Below are positions 19,868-31,190 of a stretch of DNA of 64,000 nt, piece after piece. Origin of the DNA: Chrysophaeum taylorii. Lineage: Eukaryota; Sar; Pelagophyceae; Pelagomonadales; Pelagomonadaceae. The stretch covers positions 124,001 through 188,000 of the forward strand of contig JAQMWT010000529.1 of NCBI GenBank assembly GCA_029834535.1, read 5' to 3'. The number at the start of each line of letters is the position of its first letter. The first letter of the stretch is position 1. Position numbers and translations under genes: made by a program. Below the pieces are notes generated by a model, which saw nothing but the letters and a program-made list of their open reading frames with translations, was not told the origin of the DNA and ran no database searches.

Positions 19868-20449
19868 ATGGATTCGGCAAGGTCTTCTTCGTCGTCGGAT
19901 CCGGAAATCGGGATCGAGGCGCTGCGTCCCGAGGCGCTCGCTGCGCTCCGCGAGGTGCAGGACGCACCCCCGGCCGAAAGGGAAAACTTTGGACTGTCCC
20001 AGTTCTGGTACACGGACGCGTGCGCGTCGGCGATCGGCGCCGCCGTCCGCGACGCCGTCCCCGGGCGCGTGGCCGTGCTCTCGTGCCCCTCGGTTCACCG
20101 AACCGTCGGCGGTGTCCTTTTCGAGTACGATCCGAAGCTTGCCGAAGTGTTTTTTGACTACCGCGAGGTGTTGGACTCTGAGTTCGAGAATTTGTTCGAC
20201 GCGGTCGTCCTCGACCCGCCGTACGTGTCGCGAGACTGCCTCGAGAGGTACCACGCGCACGCAGTTTTTTTATCGGGGGGGAGCAAGGTGCTCGCCTTCA
20301 CGAGCGTCGTGAACCGGGAGTTCGTTTTGTCCGAGTTCGGGTGGCGGCTGACTCGGTTCGAACTGGAGTTCGAGTCGAAACTGGCGACGCCGCTCGGCGT
20401 CTTCACGAACGTGCCCGACCTCGCGGCCCGCCTCGGCGGATTTGTTTGA
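19868..20449 (+). CDS. EEF1AKMT1: EEF1A lysine methyltransferase 1 family (N6AMT2/Efm5-like)
   Basis: 193 residues. The family hallmarks are clear: LSQFWYTD (about 48-55), a SAM-site strand VAVLSCPSVHRTV, FEYD, FFDYRE, and the catalytic-type DPPYVSRDCL motif (about 118-127), originally read as an N6-adenine MTase signature. Characterised members methylate a lysine of translation factor eEF1A in the cytosol. The ATG at 19868 directly follows the tandem repeat; an upstream in-frame ATG would place the repeat inside the protein and is not preferred. It is convergent with the SPPL gene, 62 bp between stops. Length is close to the family norm of about 210. Confidence 0.88.
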   Translation: MDSARSSSSSDPEIGIEALRPEALAALREVQDAPPAERENFGLSQFWYTDACASAIGAAVRDAVPGRVAVLSCPSVHRTVGGVLFEYDPKLAEVFFDYREVLDSEFENLFDAVVLDPPYVSRDCLERYHAHAVFLSGGSKVLAFTSVVNREFVLSEFGWRLTRFELEFESKLATPLGVFTNVPDLAARLGGFV

Positions 20450-20511
20450 GGATTATTATTATTAGATCCCGATATTTTTAGGAGGGAGCACCTGCTGCTT
20501 TGAGGATAGGA

Positions 20512-22179
20512 TTAGATCGATATTTTTAGGAGCGCGTGCTTCTCGGTGGCGGCGGGAGCCTCTTCTTGCTGTTCTAGATCCCCCTCCTCCTCCGGCGGAG
20601 ATGATGATGGGGGGGGCGATGATGATGATGGTAAGGGGAGGAGGTCGGGGGGGCCTTTCCAGAGGTGGTCGAAGGTGTGGTCGAGTTTCGCGAGGATATA
20701 AACGAGGCCGAGGGTGCAGGGAACGAGATAGAGGAGGGCGGGCTGGCCGACCTTGAATACGGCGACGGCGAGATTCGCGCAGGCCAGGCCAATCGCGTAG
20801 CCAAAAACGCAGGCGGGAAAGTAACGAGACCGGTTCGCCGCGGCGTCGTAGCGCGCGCAAAAGGAAACCAAAAGCCCCGGGAGAACGACGTCGCCGAGGC
20901 CGAGCATCGAGTAGCCGGATTGATCGCGGGGAATCAGGAGGAGCATCGGAAGCTGCGTGGACTGGCAGTCAGAATCGTCCGGGTATTTCTCGCAGTAGTC
21001 GGCGTCTTTTTTGGGTCCCGTGCCGGTGGCCACCTTGACCATCACCGACTGGCCAAAGACGTAGGGCGAAAAGAAGACGAAGAAGACGTCGTAGCAAAAC
21101 GCCATCGACAACAGCACCGTCGCGACCTCGAGGCTCCTCAGTTTGATCACGTCCAAAAAGACGACGCACAAACAGACTCCGAAAAGATCCTGAAGGATCC
21201 AGGCGTAGGCCGCATGCCGCGCGACGAGCCACCACACGGCCACCGCGCATCCGACCAGTCCGGCGGCGAGGTCGGGTTTTGGTATCCCGGAAAGCAACGG
21301 TCTCCAGACGACCCTCGCCGTCGACGACGCGCCCGACAAAGCGAACGCCACGACGACAACCGCGTACGCGTCGACGTAAAAAAGCAGCAATAAGGCCGCC
21401 GAAGCAACGCACACGAACCCAAACGCGTGGGCCGTCGACAGCTCGAACGATTCGTCGTCTTCTCCGGCGAAATCGAAACGACTAGTCCGAGATTTCGCGA
21501 TAAACCGCGCCGACCTGCTCGCGGACGCCGCGCAGGTCGCGACCCCCAAAACCCAGATCAGCACCGAGCTCCAGGTGAAAAATGGTTCCTGGATCAACGA
21601 CAGCTCGACCTTCCCTTCGCTGAGTTTGTCCGCGTCCCGCATCGTCACGAAAACCGACGGCAAATCAACCTTCGCGCCGCCCATCGTCGTGTACAGATCC
21701 CACGCGCAACAAATTTCGAGGCCGTTCCCCGTCAGCAGGCACCGCCCGCTCTCGCACTCGGACGGACACTCCGACGGAAACCCCTCCCACTTCCCCTTGA
21801 GACTCGAGGCCGTTGCCTTCCCGTTTTCGCATTCGAAATCCTCGCCTGCTTTCGCGCGAGACCTGTTCTGGTAAATGCCCTCGATCGTGTTGTACACCAC
21901 CAGCGCCGCGAAACCGGCGGCCTTGGCGGCGACGGCACGATCCGAAAAGCTGCAGTTCGGCGACCGCGCCGCAAACAGCCCCTCCTTTTTGCTAGACGAA
22001 GAAGAAGCCTGCGGTTCGCACCCGTCAGCCAGCCCCACCGGCCGCCTCAACGTAAACTTCATGGTCTCCTCGATCCGACCGAACGCGGCGGGGGCGGCGT
22101 ACACCCTCTCGTGCGCCGACCTCAGTTCGGCGCTCGGGGCCACGCCAGACACCAAACCCAACACCAACCACCACCACAT
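20512..22179 (-). CDS. Signal peptide peptidase-like intramembrane aspartyl protease (SPPL2 type)
   Basis: 555 residues from the ATG at 22179, giving a signal peptide (MWWWLVLGLVSGVAPSAE). A lumenal protease-associated (PA) domain follows (LFAARSPNCSFSDRAVAAKAAGFAALVVYNT within about 65-190, with several Cys pairs), then about nine transmembrane helices. The two catalytic aspartates are present in CYDVFFVFFSPYVFG and LGLGDVVLPG, and the QPAL motif follows, so it should be active. The PA domain and signal peptide place it with SPPL2/plant SPPL rather than ER SPP. It would cleave type II membrane-protein remnants in the endosomal or Golgi system. The tail is Pro/Ser/Glu-rich (PPPSSSPPEEEGDLEQQ). 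Confidence 0.92.
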   Translation of the reverse strand: MWWWLVLGLVSGVAPSAELRSAHERVYAAPAAFGRIEETMKFTLRRPVGLADGCEPQASSSSSKKEGLFAARSPNCSFSDRAVAAKAAGFAALVVYNTIEGIYQNRSRAKAGEDFECENGKATASSLKGKWEGFPSECPSECESGRCLLTGNGLEICCAWDLYTTMGGAKVDLPSVFVTMRDADKLSEGKVELSLIQEPFFTWSSVLIWVLGVATCAASASRSARFIAKSRTSRFDFAGEDDESFELSTAHAFGFVCVASAALLLLFYVDAYAVVVVAFALSGASSTARVVWRPLLSGIPKPDLAAGLVGCAVAVWWLVARHAAYAWILQDLFGVCLCVVFLDVIKLRSLEVATVLLSMAFCYDVFFVFFSPYVFGQSVMVKVATGTGPKKDADYCEKYPDDSDCQSTQLPMLLLIPRDQSGYSMLGLGDVVLPGLLVSFCARYDAAANRSRYFPACVFGYAIGLACANLAVAVFKVGQPALLYLVPCTLGLVYILAKLDHTFDHLWKGPPDLLPLPSSSSPPPSSSPPEEEGDLEQQEEAPAATEKHALLKISI

Positions 22180-23689
22180 ACTGACTGAATATGATGATGA
22201 TGTCCTTGCCTTTTTTTTGAGACGACGACGTCCTGTCCTGGTGGTGGGGAACACACAAACGCAACGAGGGTAACTAATCCTTACTACTACTCCTCCTGCT
22301 GGTGTAGAATACCTTTTTGCTGAGTGGGTGTGGTGGCCCTAGATTTTCGTACTACCTCTTCTGACGTCACCGAAACTCACCCCCACTACAAAAACGGTCC
22401 TTGGTTGGTTGCATCAACAGGAAGATGATGACTACATCACTGTTTCTTCGAGGCGGCAGCAGCAATGCACAATTTCGGGGATGGATGGATGGTTGGATGG
22501 ATGGATTCCGTTATGAAATGGAGAGATTTGACCCTCTCCGGGTACATGGTAGAGACTGCGTGCAGTCTTAGGCGTGTACAGACCATTCCGCTTGTCACAT
22601 GCTACTACACAAGGTAGGGATTTAAGCCCTGGCTCCTTAAGGACATTAGGTCGTCCCATAGAAGAAGCGTTTACACTGACAACGAGAAACGAAGTCTCTG
22701 TTAATTAAACAGAAAACCCCGTACCTGACGGTACGCACCTGGAGGCCTACTCCATGTTTGAAAAAAAGAGCTTCAGATTGGGTTCTCCATAATCTGAGAT
22801 AAAAGGGCGGAAGGGGTAAGGAAGGAAGGAAGGAGAGAGGGAAAGCCGTATTACGGAGAGAAAACCCTCGTGTAGAGAGAGATAGGTGTGAAAATGTTCC
22901 AGTGTCGCACACATAATAGTGTAGCTCTCTGGATGAAAAAGACATTTTGTGAGTGAGTATCATGACGTTCGAACGTGGGGGTTTACGACGATGTCAGTAA
23001 TCCAACGGCGACCCGAAGTTGACACCCCACACCAGTTGCATTCGGGGCCATCGCCGTGTTCTCCTCCAGTCGCCCTCCCGCATGCCCTCGTGCTGCTCCT
23101 TTCACTCGAAAAAATAGTATACCTTCTTTGCGTCTCCTCAACGTCCACGATATTCTCGTCGCCCGTCTTCATATTCTTTTTTCTGGGTGGCTACGGTAGC
23201 TAGTGACAAGTGGGGTAAAATAAATGCGACCATATCCAAATCGCGCCCTTTCAAAAACGGCGCGAAAGAGGATTAAACGGGCGTCGTCGAACAACGTCGT
23301 CTTCGAACCGCATTTATTATTATGATTAAGCCTCGATTTCCAACGCCACGACTTTTTGAGCATTGGTGCACAAGCACGGCCGTGCCGAGTTCCCGGCGGC
23401 AAGCAGTCCTGGACGGCGTGCTCCCCATGCTGTACGAGAAGATCGCCAAGTACGGCTCCCTCAAGGACCCGCAATCCTTGCTGCTCGATCGCCACACTCC
23501 AAAGTTTCACTTCTTGCGAGCGCATCATGGCGGTATCATCATTTCCAAGCGAAGACGAAGACCTCGACATGAAGATCCTTCCGAAGACAGATGTATTGTC
23601 GTGAAGTCAAAACGTGCGTGGCGTACCTTGCCGTTTTTGTAGTTGTGCCTTTCCGGCTGGCGCGGAAAATGCCGCGAAGAGGTGTCTAG
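22180..23689. other. Gene-poor stretch containing an R2 repeat copy
   Basis: No gene is seen. A (GGAT)n-like run lies near 22,480-22,505. About 22,540-22,960 matches 42,800-43,150: both carry ACCATTCCGC...CACATGCTAC, then later GAGGGAAAGCCGTA...ACGGAGAGAAAA. The remainder to 23.69 kb contains only short random frames. Confidence 0.4.
22540..22960. repeat. Repeat R2, copy 1
   Basis: Shares blocks in the same order and orientation with 42,800-43,150, including a GGAAGGAAGGA-type purine tract and GAGGGAAAGCCGTA. No coding capacity is recognised. Ends are approximate. Confidence 0.5.
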
Positions 23690-24670
23690 TAGGGTGGTAA
23701 CGCCGGGATTAAAACCCTGTGTCACCACGTGGCGGATCCGCCGATGCATCCGAGCCGAGACGCAGCGGCTGCGCGCTGTCGTTGTTGCCGACCACAGAAG
23801 TGGCCGACGCCTTCTAGGCCCAGAGAAGAGCTCGGAGATGGATTCGCGGCTGGCCGTTGAGCGGAAGGAGCCATGTCGGAAATCACTGCTCCATCAGGTC
23901 CTTATTATTGCGAACGGCCTTTTTACGAGGAAAAGCAGCGCAGCGTGACGTGGCCCAAGCTTTTTAGCTGGACGCAGTGACTGTGAAGGAGGACGCCGAG
24001 GCGGCGGCGGAACGAGCGAACCAGCGTTGCGCGAAGCAGTGTGACCCTCCAAGGCTCTCCGTACTCGAGGACCGCTCGGCCGTCGTCAGCCGCGACGCGA
24101 AGTAAATGGCACTTCAGCTCGCCGCTGCCGAGGGTCACCTCGAGGCAAAGGACGAGGAAATCGAGCCTGAGGGTGGAGCGCGGGGAATTGCGCTTGAATT
24201 ACGGGAGCACCGGCAAGGGCGCCCGTACGGGAGCGCCGCGGAGACCCAGATGCGCATGCCGTGAAGCTTTTCGCCTCACGCGTGGTTCCGAGCGAGGAGG
24301 TTTTGGTTATTTTTGAAAGTACCGGCGCCTCGATCCCGAGTACTTTTGGCTGCTTACGACGAGAGACGCCGCGTAGAGGAGCGACGCGCGTCAAAAAAGC
24401 GGAACTCGCTTTTGAGTTCCGGCTACGTCCCGCGCGGTACGTGTACCGTGTAGCTGCCGCTCATGCAAGGCGCGGCCAGACTTGCGCGGGTCTTTCGTAT
24501 CACCACCACAGCGGGACAATGAAGAGAATGCTGTCGGCGTAAGAACACCCTTCGTCGCCATACTTCTGCAGTTTTGGCGTGACTCGTTGTGGGAACACGT
24601 GATGCTGATTTTTAATACGGGTGAAAAGGGGAATACGGGACAGCAATGAACAAATGATGAGGTTCTGCGA
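23690..24670 (+). repeat. Repeat R1, copy 2 (shortened, decayed ORF)
   Basis: Broken plus-strand frames encode helical, charged sequence: EDAEAAAERANQRCAKQCD, then MALQLAAAEGHLEAKDEEIE, then KLFASRVVPSEEVLVIFE at 24,261. The same series occurs at 29.5-30.0 kb and the last motif again at 48.88 kb (KLLASRVVSAEEIPEIL). The 3' part (24,360-24,660) matches 30,900-31,190 (ATGCTGTCGGC..., then CTTCAGTTTTGG-type sequence). Relative to the copy at 29.3 kb it lacks about 0.8 kb internally. I do not recognise the protein family. Confidence 0.5.
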
Positions 24671-25198
24671 CGTTGGGCGTGGTGGAGTTACGGCGGAAGA
24701 GGAAGTTATTCCGGGACCGTCAGAGACACCAGCAGCAACCTGCGCGCGTGGTCGCATGCAAAGCGAAGATATGCTACAACTGTGATTTGCAACAGGCGCG
24801 CAGGTACCTTCCTTCACACAGGCCGTGCTCGAAATTTGGATCGACTTGAAAAGCGAAACAATTGAAGCGATTGAAGCGCGGGTTGCGTTTGTTGCGGTAG
24901 AGTAATAACTTACGCGCGAGGAATGAAACGAAGGCACCGAAACAAAAAAAAAGACGAGAGCCACACGGCCCGTGTCCATTGTATCAGCGAGATTGCAGTT
25001 TATGGACATCTCGCTCCTGGCGGCGGCGTAGGATGTCAGAGAAGCTTGGCCAATTGCACAGTGAAGAAGGCGCTGTTCCGTTGGTAAGATAATAAGAATA
25101 AGAATATGCGCGACGGTTGTGGTGGTTGCACCCGCGGTTCGGGTTGGGAGAAAGGGTTGTTGAGACCTCTGGCCCGGCCAAGAGGGGCGGGTATCTGA

Positions 25199-25606
25199 GA
25201 GAAAACCATTACACACGCCCGCGACATCGACGCCATCATCACCCAGCCGGGCACGGCGCCCCCGCCTGGCTTCTCGGGTCGTGTCGAGCAGCGGCTACGC
25301 AGCTACGGCACCGTCGCCGGCCTCGTCTTTGGTGCCTTCGGTGAGGCCAGCGCGGCATGCCACGCCCTCGCCAAAACATGCGCAGAGCGCATCGCTGCGC
25401 GAACCTGGGTGGAAAGTGGCTGTGCCAACTTCACAGAGGCCAAGGCGGCCCAAACTCGCCAAATCTACCGCGAGTGCGGGATCGCCAACGCACTGGGCCG
25501 GGCGCGCTGTGCCCTCGACGCCCTCAGCCATGTTGCCGCCTCGGGCAGCCCCACCCAGGCCGCCCTCTCTTCGCCTGCCCCGCGGCTCGGCGATGACCCC
25601 GACTAG
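25199..25606 (+). pseudogene. C-terminal ORF fragment of transposable element E
   Basis: A 135-codon open frame with no start, ending at TAG 25604-25606: RDIDAIITQPG, VEQRLRSYGTVAGLVFGAFGE, ASAACHALAKTCAERIAARTW, then helical Ala-rich sequence to PRLGDDPD. The same protein is present, frameshifted, on the minus strand at 54.58-55.31 kb, where more of its upstream part survives (VVPDILTTLDNKEQLYHIKTRV), resembling a PD-(D/E)XK nuclease core. Such modules occur near the C-terminus of some algal retroelement-like proteins, but I cannot name the family with certainty. A conserved 3' tail follows to about 25,710 and ends CTCTTAGTAGTCGAC. Confidence 0.5.
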
Positions 25607-25712
25607 GCCTCGCATTCCCATCTACGCCCTTCAGGCACATCCTTCGTGCCACCACACAACGCGCCTATCATCCGAGCACCTACAAGCACCCCCCCCTCTT
25701 AGTAGTCGACCT
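25607..25712 (+). repeat. 3' tail of element E
   Basis: About 100 bp after the stop, rich in CATCC and poly-C, ending CCCCCCCCTCTTAGTAGTCGAC. The same terminus, with minor changes, occurs at 17,727 (reversed), 43,351-43,373 and 54,470 (reversed), so it marks one defined end of the element. Confidence 0.55.
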
Positions 25713-25800
25713 CTTCTGGTTCGAACTTTGTGAACAGAATGTTTATTAGAGCTTTGAATTAGAGCTTTGAATGACGAAACTTTGGATTAAAAGAAAGACT

Positions 25801-26865
25801 AGTGCAGGCCAGTAAGTTCGCCAGTAAGTTCACCTAGTCCCAATCTCTAACCCCAGTAAGTTCACCTGGCCCCAGTAAGTTCACCTAGTCCCAATCTCTA
25901 ACCCCAGTAAGTTCGGTGTAAGCCCACTCGTGCTCACATCCACTCACCCCACTCTCCTTCGAGCTCGTCGCTCTCACCTCCGCCAATCTAAGCTGCTTTG
26001 ATCCGTACACGCCGCTCGCCTTTGCGTTCACTCTAAAAACCCCTGTAAGTTCACTTGGTCTCAGTAAGTTCACCTGGTCACTCAGCTCACCTAGTCCCAA
26101 TCTCCAACCCCAGTAAGCTCACCTGGTCCCAGTAAGTTCACCTACAGTGCGCGTGTAGACGCCGTGAGGGGGCTTATCGGTATTGCGCAGCACGTGTGGG
26201 GTAGGGTGGAGTCGTCGACTCAGAAGACGATATCCTCGGGGTTGCCGATCGACAGAGAGCCACGTAGAGCTGGACGTGGCAGAAGACGGGCTTGGGCAAG
26301 AGGACGCCGACCTCGCGGGGCGTCTGCCTCTGGCTCTTGTTGATCGTTTGGCGTCGGTGGGGCTTGAGGGATACAGGTTGGAGGAGCCTCGGTGACAACG
26401 ACACTATCGATCATGTATCTGGTACCGTTGCAGTGGCCGTGCGACGGGTCGAGGTTGCGAAGACTTTAAGCTCGCGATCAAAGTCAGCATGCCGTTGGTT
26501 GTCAGGGAGTTGAAAACTCTACTGTAAAGAGCGAGGCGTCGTCTTCCGACCCAGCCTAGTCAGCCGAAAAGAACTCCGACGCCTCGTCTCCGGGAATAAA
26601 AGGCCGCAGTCATGCGCGCGTTGTCAGCATCGACAACATCGTTTCAACGGGGCGTGAGAATGGCGCGCTGGCTAAAAGAGCCGCCGCGGGTCGTGGAAAT
26701 AGTCTGCGAGGTCGCCGTATACGGCTTGGAGGATCACTGTCTGGCTCTCGCGCCTACCTGATCCTTGCTCTCGCGTCTACCTGATCCTTACCCTAAATCG
26801 AGGGACAAACAGACAGACAAACAAACAAACAGACAGACAAACATCTGTCGATTAGTAGTTAGGAT
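25801..26865 (-). repeat. Inverted-repeat element, copy A (1,065 bp)
   Basis: This is the reverse complement of 37,129-38,193, of exactly equal length and near-identical by eye. The outer end starts AGTGCAGGCCAGT and carries an array of AGTAAGTTCACC units separated by CCCAATCTCTAACCCC. The middle is GC-rich, and the inner end is a CAAA/CAGA-rich tract finishing ATTAGTAGTTAGGAT. A third, split copy lies at 54.4-56.4 kb. A 76-codon frame (MSLSPRLLQPVSL...) is shared by copies A and B but not preserved in C, so coding is unlikely. I see no clear target-site duplication. Confidence 0.85.
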
Positions 26866-29289
26866 TTGTAACGCCGGAACTCGTCGCAACAGGTTTCATT
26901 TTTGACGAGAGTTGAGCAAGATTCGCCGCGCTCGAGAATCTAACTTGGGTATGATATCGTCCGGTGGTGGTGTTCCCTATTATCCGAGCACCCCGTGAGC
27001 AAAGTCTATCGATGGCGGCGAAGACGTGGATGCAGGGGAGTGGGATTCCACGATGGACAAACAAAGATGGGCGAGGGAGAAGGGGAGATAGGCAGGGTTG
27101 GGGAGGGGCACGAAGGCTTAGGGCAGCAGTGCGTGCATCGCCAGAGCGCGGACGATACAGCCAGCAGATCGATAGAGAAATACTGGGCCTCTGCGCGTGC
27201 GCGGAGCGGCTCGAGAGTACGCTGGAGATGGTGAGCAAAGGGCGGTTTAGGATAGCGGGCTGTTGGTCGACGGAAGAGGGTGCGTCGCCACGATGTCAGT
27301 GATCCAGAAAAGTATCCGAAAACCATGGTAAGAAACGTAGACTTTACTACGTAGAATTGGCGTTTGAAGGACAATGGCGTGTTCAAAGTTCCTAAGGGAC
27401 TGCCGAAGAAGCCAACGATGGCGGGCCGGCAGCCCCTCGGCCATCTGGACATCAACCAGATCTTTGACGGTCTGAACGTCAGGCAGCATGACAAGCGGCG
27501 CCGTCGCCGCGCCGCTGGACGTCGTCGCCATCGAGCGAGCGACGACGACATGGTGGAGGACGACGATGTGGAGAATGGCGGAGCTGGATCCAAGCGCTGC
27601 AGCAGCTCTTGGAGACCCGCGGCGAAAACCGCCCATGGCACTTCCCTGCCGTTCTCGGCCTGCGCGGGACGGATGGCGACCGGGACGCGCGCGCGGTGGT
27701 GCAGGGGCATGGTCGGTGGCTGGAGGGTGTCAGCGGGGCGACGACGGCGATCTCGGCGCCCGGGTCGGATGACGAGTGCGGTGACTACAAGGCGCCCCTA
27801 TAGCTGATGCTTAAGGAGTGTCGTCCGGCGGTCCGAGATAGCACTCTCCCAGAGGGAAAGCCACGGCGCCTACAAACTTGCGCAGCTTGAATCCCCTTTC
27901 TCGGCTCTCACTTCTGGGGTTATTTCCTCGTCCACCGCAACTGCCTCACCTTCGGCATCTCCTCGTACGTATCACGGGGTGCCCAAGGATACCATCAAGT
28001 CCCGGCGTCAGCCGCTTCTTCGAGGACCACTCTCCGCGCTCGCGAAGGATCAACAGGAACGCATCCCAGTCGACCTCCTCGACAGGATCCTCAACCATTA
28101 CCACGACACTCTGGCACCAGAGGCGCACCTTTCGGAGCCACGGCCTCACAACGCGCCGCCAAGCAGCAGATACCTCGCCGCCTCTTGAAGATCTTCGTCC
28201 AAAAGCATCGCCGAGGGCGGTACGACGGCGCTGACTTCACACCGAGTTCAACGTCGTCCGGAAAACAGGCCGTCACGCGCGCCAAGCAAGACAAGGACAT
28301 GATTTTCACATTGGCCTTCCTGAATCCCTCCAAGGCCATCGTCGAGGTGGCCAAGGAGCCTACGGGCCTGGCGGTCCGCGCCGAGGCGGAGGAGGCCTGC
28401 GCCCCCAAGCCCCGCAAGCCCGTCGAGTTCTGGCTCGATGCGGCACCGGCAGAATTCTGCCACGAAAGGCGATTCACCTAAGTCGACATACAACCAGGGC
28501 ACCGATTTTCCCCGATGCCAGCTCCCCAGCCTACCTAGCTGACCTCAAGGCCGGCCAAGAAGCGCATGCGCTCCTCAAAGACGTGCCTTGGCTCGAGGTA
28601 GTGCACGTAGAGTTGTTCCCTCTTTTGCTTGGCCTCTAAGCTGTGTTGATAGGTAGTTTGGTCCTCCGGCGGTGCGGCGTCGGCTGTCACGACCTTTGCA
28701 AGTTCGACTTTCATGGCCGCCAGGCGCCGAGGTAGGTCGGCTGCTCGATCCCAGAAGTCAGAGGACTTGGTCGGTCGCACGAAGAGGCGGACGTGGCGGC
28801 AGAAGAGGGGCGGCATTCCATAAAAGAAACATGAGTGCATCGTATTTCTGCGTCGACTGCAGAACCGACGCCCGTAGTGTCGCCCTATGTGGATCTCTTT
28901 CGGGCCGCAGTCGCGTGTTCGTCCATTCCACGACGGCCTCGCGCGTGCTCGCCATACCAGCAGTCTACTGCTGTAAAAGAGTTCCATGGATCTGATTTCA
29001 AGGCCCGCATTGATGTTCAAAGTGGTGGTGGGCAAAGCGACTTTCTTCCAACATCGTGTTCGCGTTGTTGGTGAAAAACGTTGTCCTCTACTGTAAAGTT
29101 TCACCTCACAGCTACCCCGCTGTAACCGCGCCACAACCTCAATTCTGGCTTTATGCTTATGCTTACCACACAATACCAGAATAATAATATTAAAATCTTT
29201 GGAGTCAGAAGATATCGCTTTCTGAATTATTATCTGTAAGTTTCGGTCCGATATCTGACGTGGCTGGGCGAGACTCGGGTTAAGTGTCG
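26866..29289. other. Decayed sequence between copy A and R1 copy 3
   Basis: No intact gene. Short protein-like frames occur at 27,609-27,803 (plus; ENRPWHFPAVLGLRGTDGDRD), 28,185-28,481 (plus; KQDKDMIFTLAFLNPSKAIVEVAKEP) and about 28,540-28,800 (minus; SSDFWDRAADLPRRLAAMKVELAKVV), each closed by stops and unlinked. They look like debris of unidentified mobile elements. Confidence 0.35.
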
Positions 29290-31190
29290 GTTTGCATCGA
29301 TCAACGCCCTTGCGGAGGTAATGATTAAGATGTTCTTCGGGCTGCGTATCACGCACCGACGCCCTTGACGCGGTGGATCCGCCGAAACGCCGTGTCGAGC
29401 GCTTCGAGCCGCGCGCAACGCCTTCCTCAACCTCGTCCAACCGATGAATCCTCGCCAATGCCTCGGAGACAGTTGGGGACATCACCAATCTCAAGGCGGC
29501 GAAGGAGACGCAGCAACGGCGCGCTGTCGTAGTTGCCGATCACGGAGGTGGCCCAAGCCGACGCCCCCGAGCCTTCGGAGATGGAGGCGCGGATGGCGGC
29601 CGCCGAGCGGAAGCACTATGTCCGGGATGCTCCTTCGGCGGGCCTTCATCGCGAAGGCCACTAGTTTCCAAGGAAGAGCAACACGAGCAAACAGTAGGAC
29701 AGACAAATTGGAGGCAGTGACTGTAGTCATGTTGAAGGCGGTGACTGCGACGGCGGAACCCAGCAGCGTTGCATGAAGCGGTGTGACCCTCCGAAGCTCC
29801 GCCTACTCGAGGCCCGCCACGCCGCCGTCAACCGCGAAGAGAAGCAAACGGTGCTCTAACTCGCCGCTTTCGATGACTGCCTCGAGGCCAAGGTCATCGA
29901 GCTGGCTCCGAGCGCGCGCGGTCGACAACGCCGGGACGGCATAGGAGATGCGTGTTTTTTGCAGTCAATCTTCTCGCCTCGCGAGCGTGCTGCGCGCGAA
30001 GACTCTCGCTTTACCCGTGGCGCCAAGGGAGCTGCCCGAGCTTTTTGGCTGCAGTTGTTACGACGACGCTGTGCGGGCACCCCTCCTCCGGTACCGCCCC
30101 GTGGTTCGCGTACTTTGTACTTGTTCGCGCCGAGATGGGAGTTATCCACGAGGCCATCGCTGCTCTCGATCTCGATGATGGCAAGCTCGTCGTCGACGCC
30201 GCGACGGACGCTTCACCCCTAGACGGCGTCGAGCGACGGCACAGTTAAGAGCGCAAAGGCGCGTCGGGACGTCGCGCGCACAGGAGCTGCAGCGATCAGG
30301 CCCGCGAGATCAAGGCGATGGCTGCCCGGATCGAGACATTCACCGCGCCATCCTGCTGCTTCGAATAATCGTTATCGAGGAGGAGCGCCATGGAGCCGAC
30401 GCTGCAGCCAAGGCCCTTGTGTCCAGAATGTCACCACGAGCCCGTCGCAACCACCACACGTTAACGGTGATTGCCTCCGGTCGTTACGCCGTCTCGAACA
30501 GTCGCCTCGCTTTCCTCGACGGTGGCGCGATGATGGGCCAAGCTCCACGAGGACTTACCGAATGGTAATGGCGACGAGAGAAATTCCGCCAGACCAACAA
30601 GCTGAACAAGATCATCCGATGCGAGGCGTACCCCTGTGTCCGCATGGAGACCTCGACCAGAATGCGACCATCGGCAATGCCGGCTTCGCCGAGAACGTGT
30701 GTTTTTTTGAAACGGGCGCCTCTTGAAGCACATCTCCACAATCATCAAGTCAGAGTAGCGCGAGGTGTCGACCGAGGCTGTCGTGCCGCGGACGCGCTCG
30801 AGGCGGCAACTACGCTTCATTGGTTGTCGCGGCGCTGACGCGTGAGACCACGACTTCCTTTCCTCTCGGTGCAGGCACCTCGACCTCGACAGCTTGCGAG
30901 CGACTAAGAGCTCGAGAGCCGCGCAAAGGAGCGACGTGAAGCGGTTTTATTCAGTTTAACATAGAGTGGACCCACACGGCAGGTCCGCATATGCTCGGCG
31001 CATTTGCCCGGAGACTAGCGCGGGCACTTCTCCTTGCATACCACTGCATCTGGAGTTCACAGAGTGCTGTCGGCATAATATGAACCCCGCGCCCTTCTCC
31101 CAATTCTTCAGTTTTGGGGTAAATCGTTGCTGGAATACATGAAAACTGGGTTTCGTATTGCACATTAGGAACAAACAGCAGCAATGACCT
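29290..31190 (+). repeat. Repeat R1, copy 3 (longest)
   Basis: The most complete R1 copy. The 5' part (29.3-30.0 kb) pairs with 23.7-24.25 kb: both have GCGCGCTGTCGT-GTTGCCGA and later CTCGAGG-CCGC and TCAACCGCGAAG-type blocks. The middle (30.3-30.85 kb) pairs with 12.2-12.75 kb. The 3' part (30.9-31.19 kb) pairs with 24.36-24.66 kb (GTGCTGTCGGCATAA, TTCTTCAGTTTTGGGGT). Frames are broken by many stops. Ends are approximate, and I see no terminal inverted repeats. Confidence 0.5.

Noticed and set aside
24500-25216. 238-codon minus-strand frame
   Set aside because: Spans the R1 tail and unrelated DNA; composition is Ser/Thr-rich without any domain.
25801-26160. Possible CRISPR-like array in the repeat tail
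   Set aside because: Units are 12-16 bp with irregular, repeated spacers, and the genome is eukaryotic.
26174-26404. 76-codon frame shared by repeat copies A and B as a real gene
   Set aside because: Shared only because the copies are nearly identical; the frame is broken in copy C and has no protein features.
28535-29494. 319-codon minus-strand frame as an intact gene
   Set aside because: Only its last third looks protein-like, it begins inside R1 copy 3, and no domain is seen.
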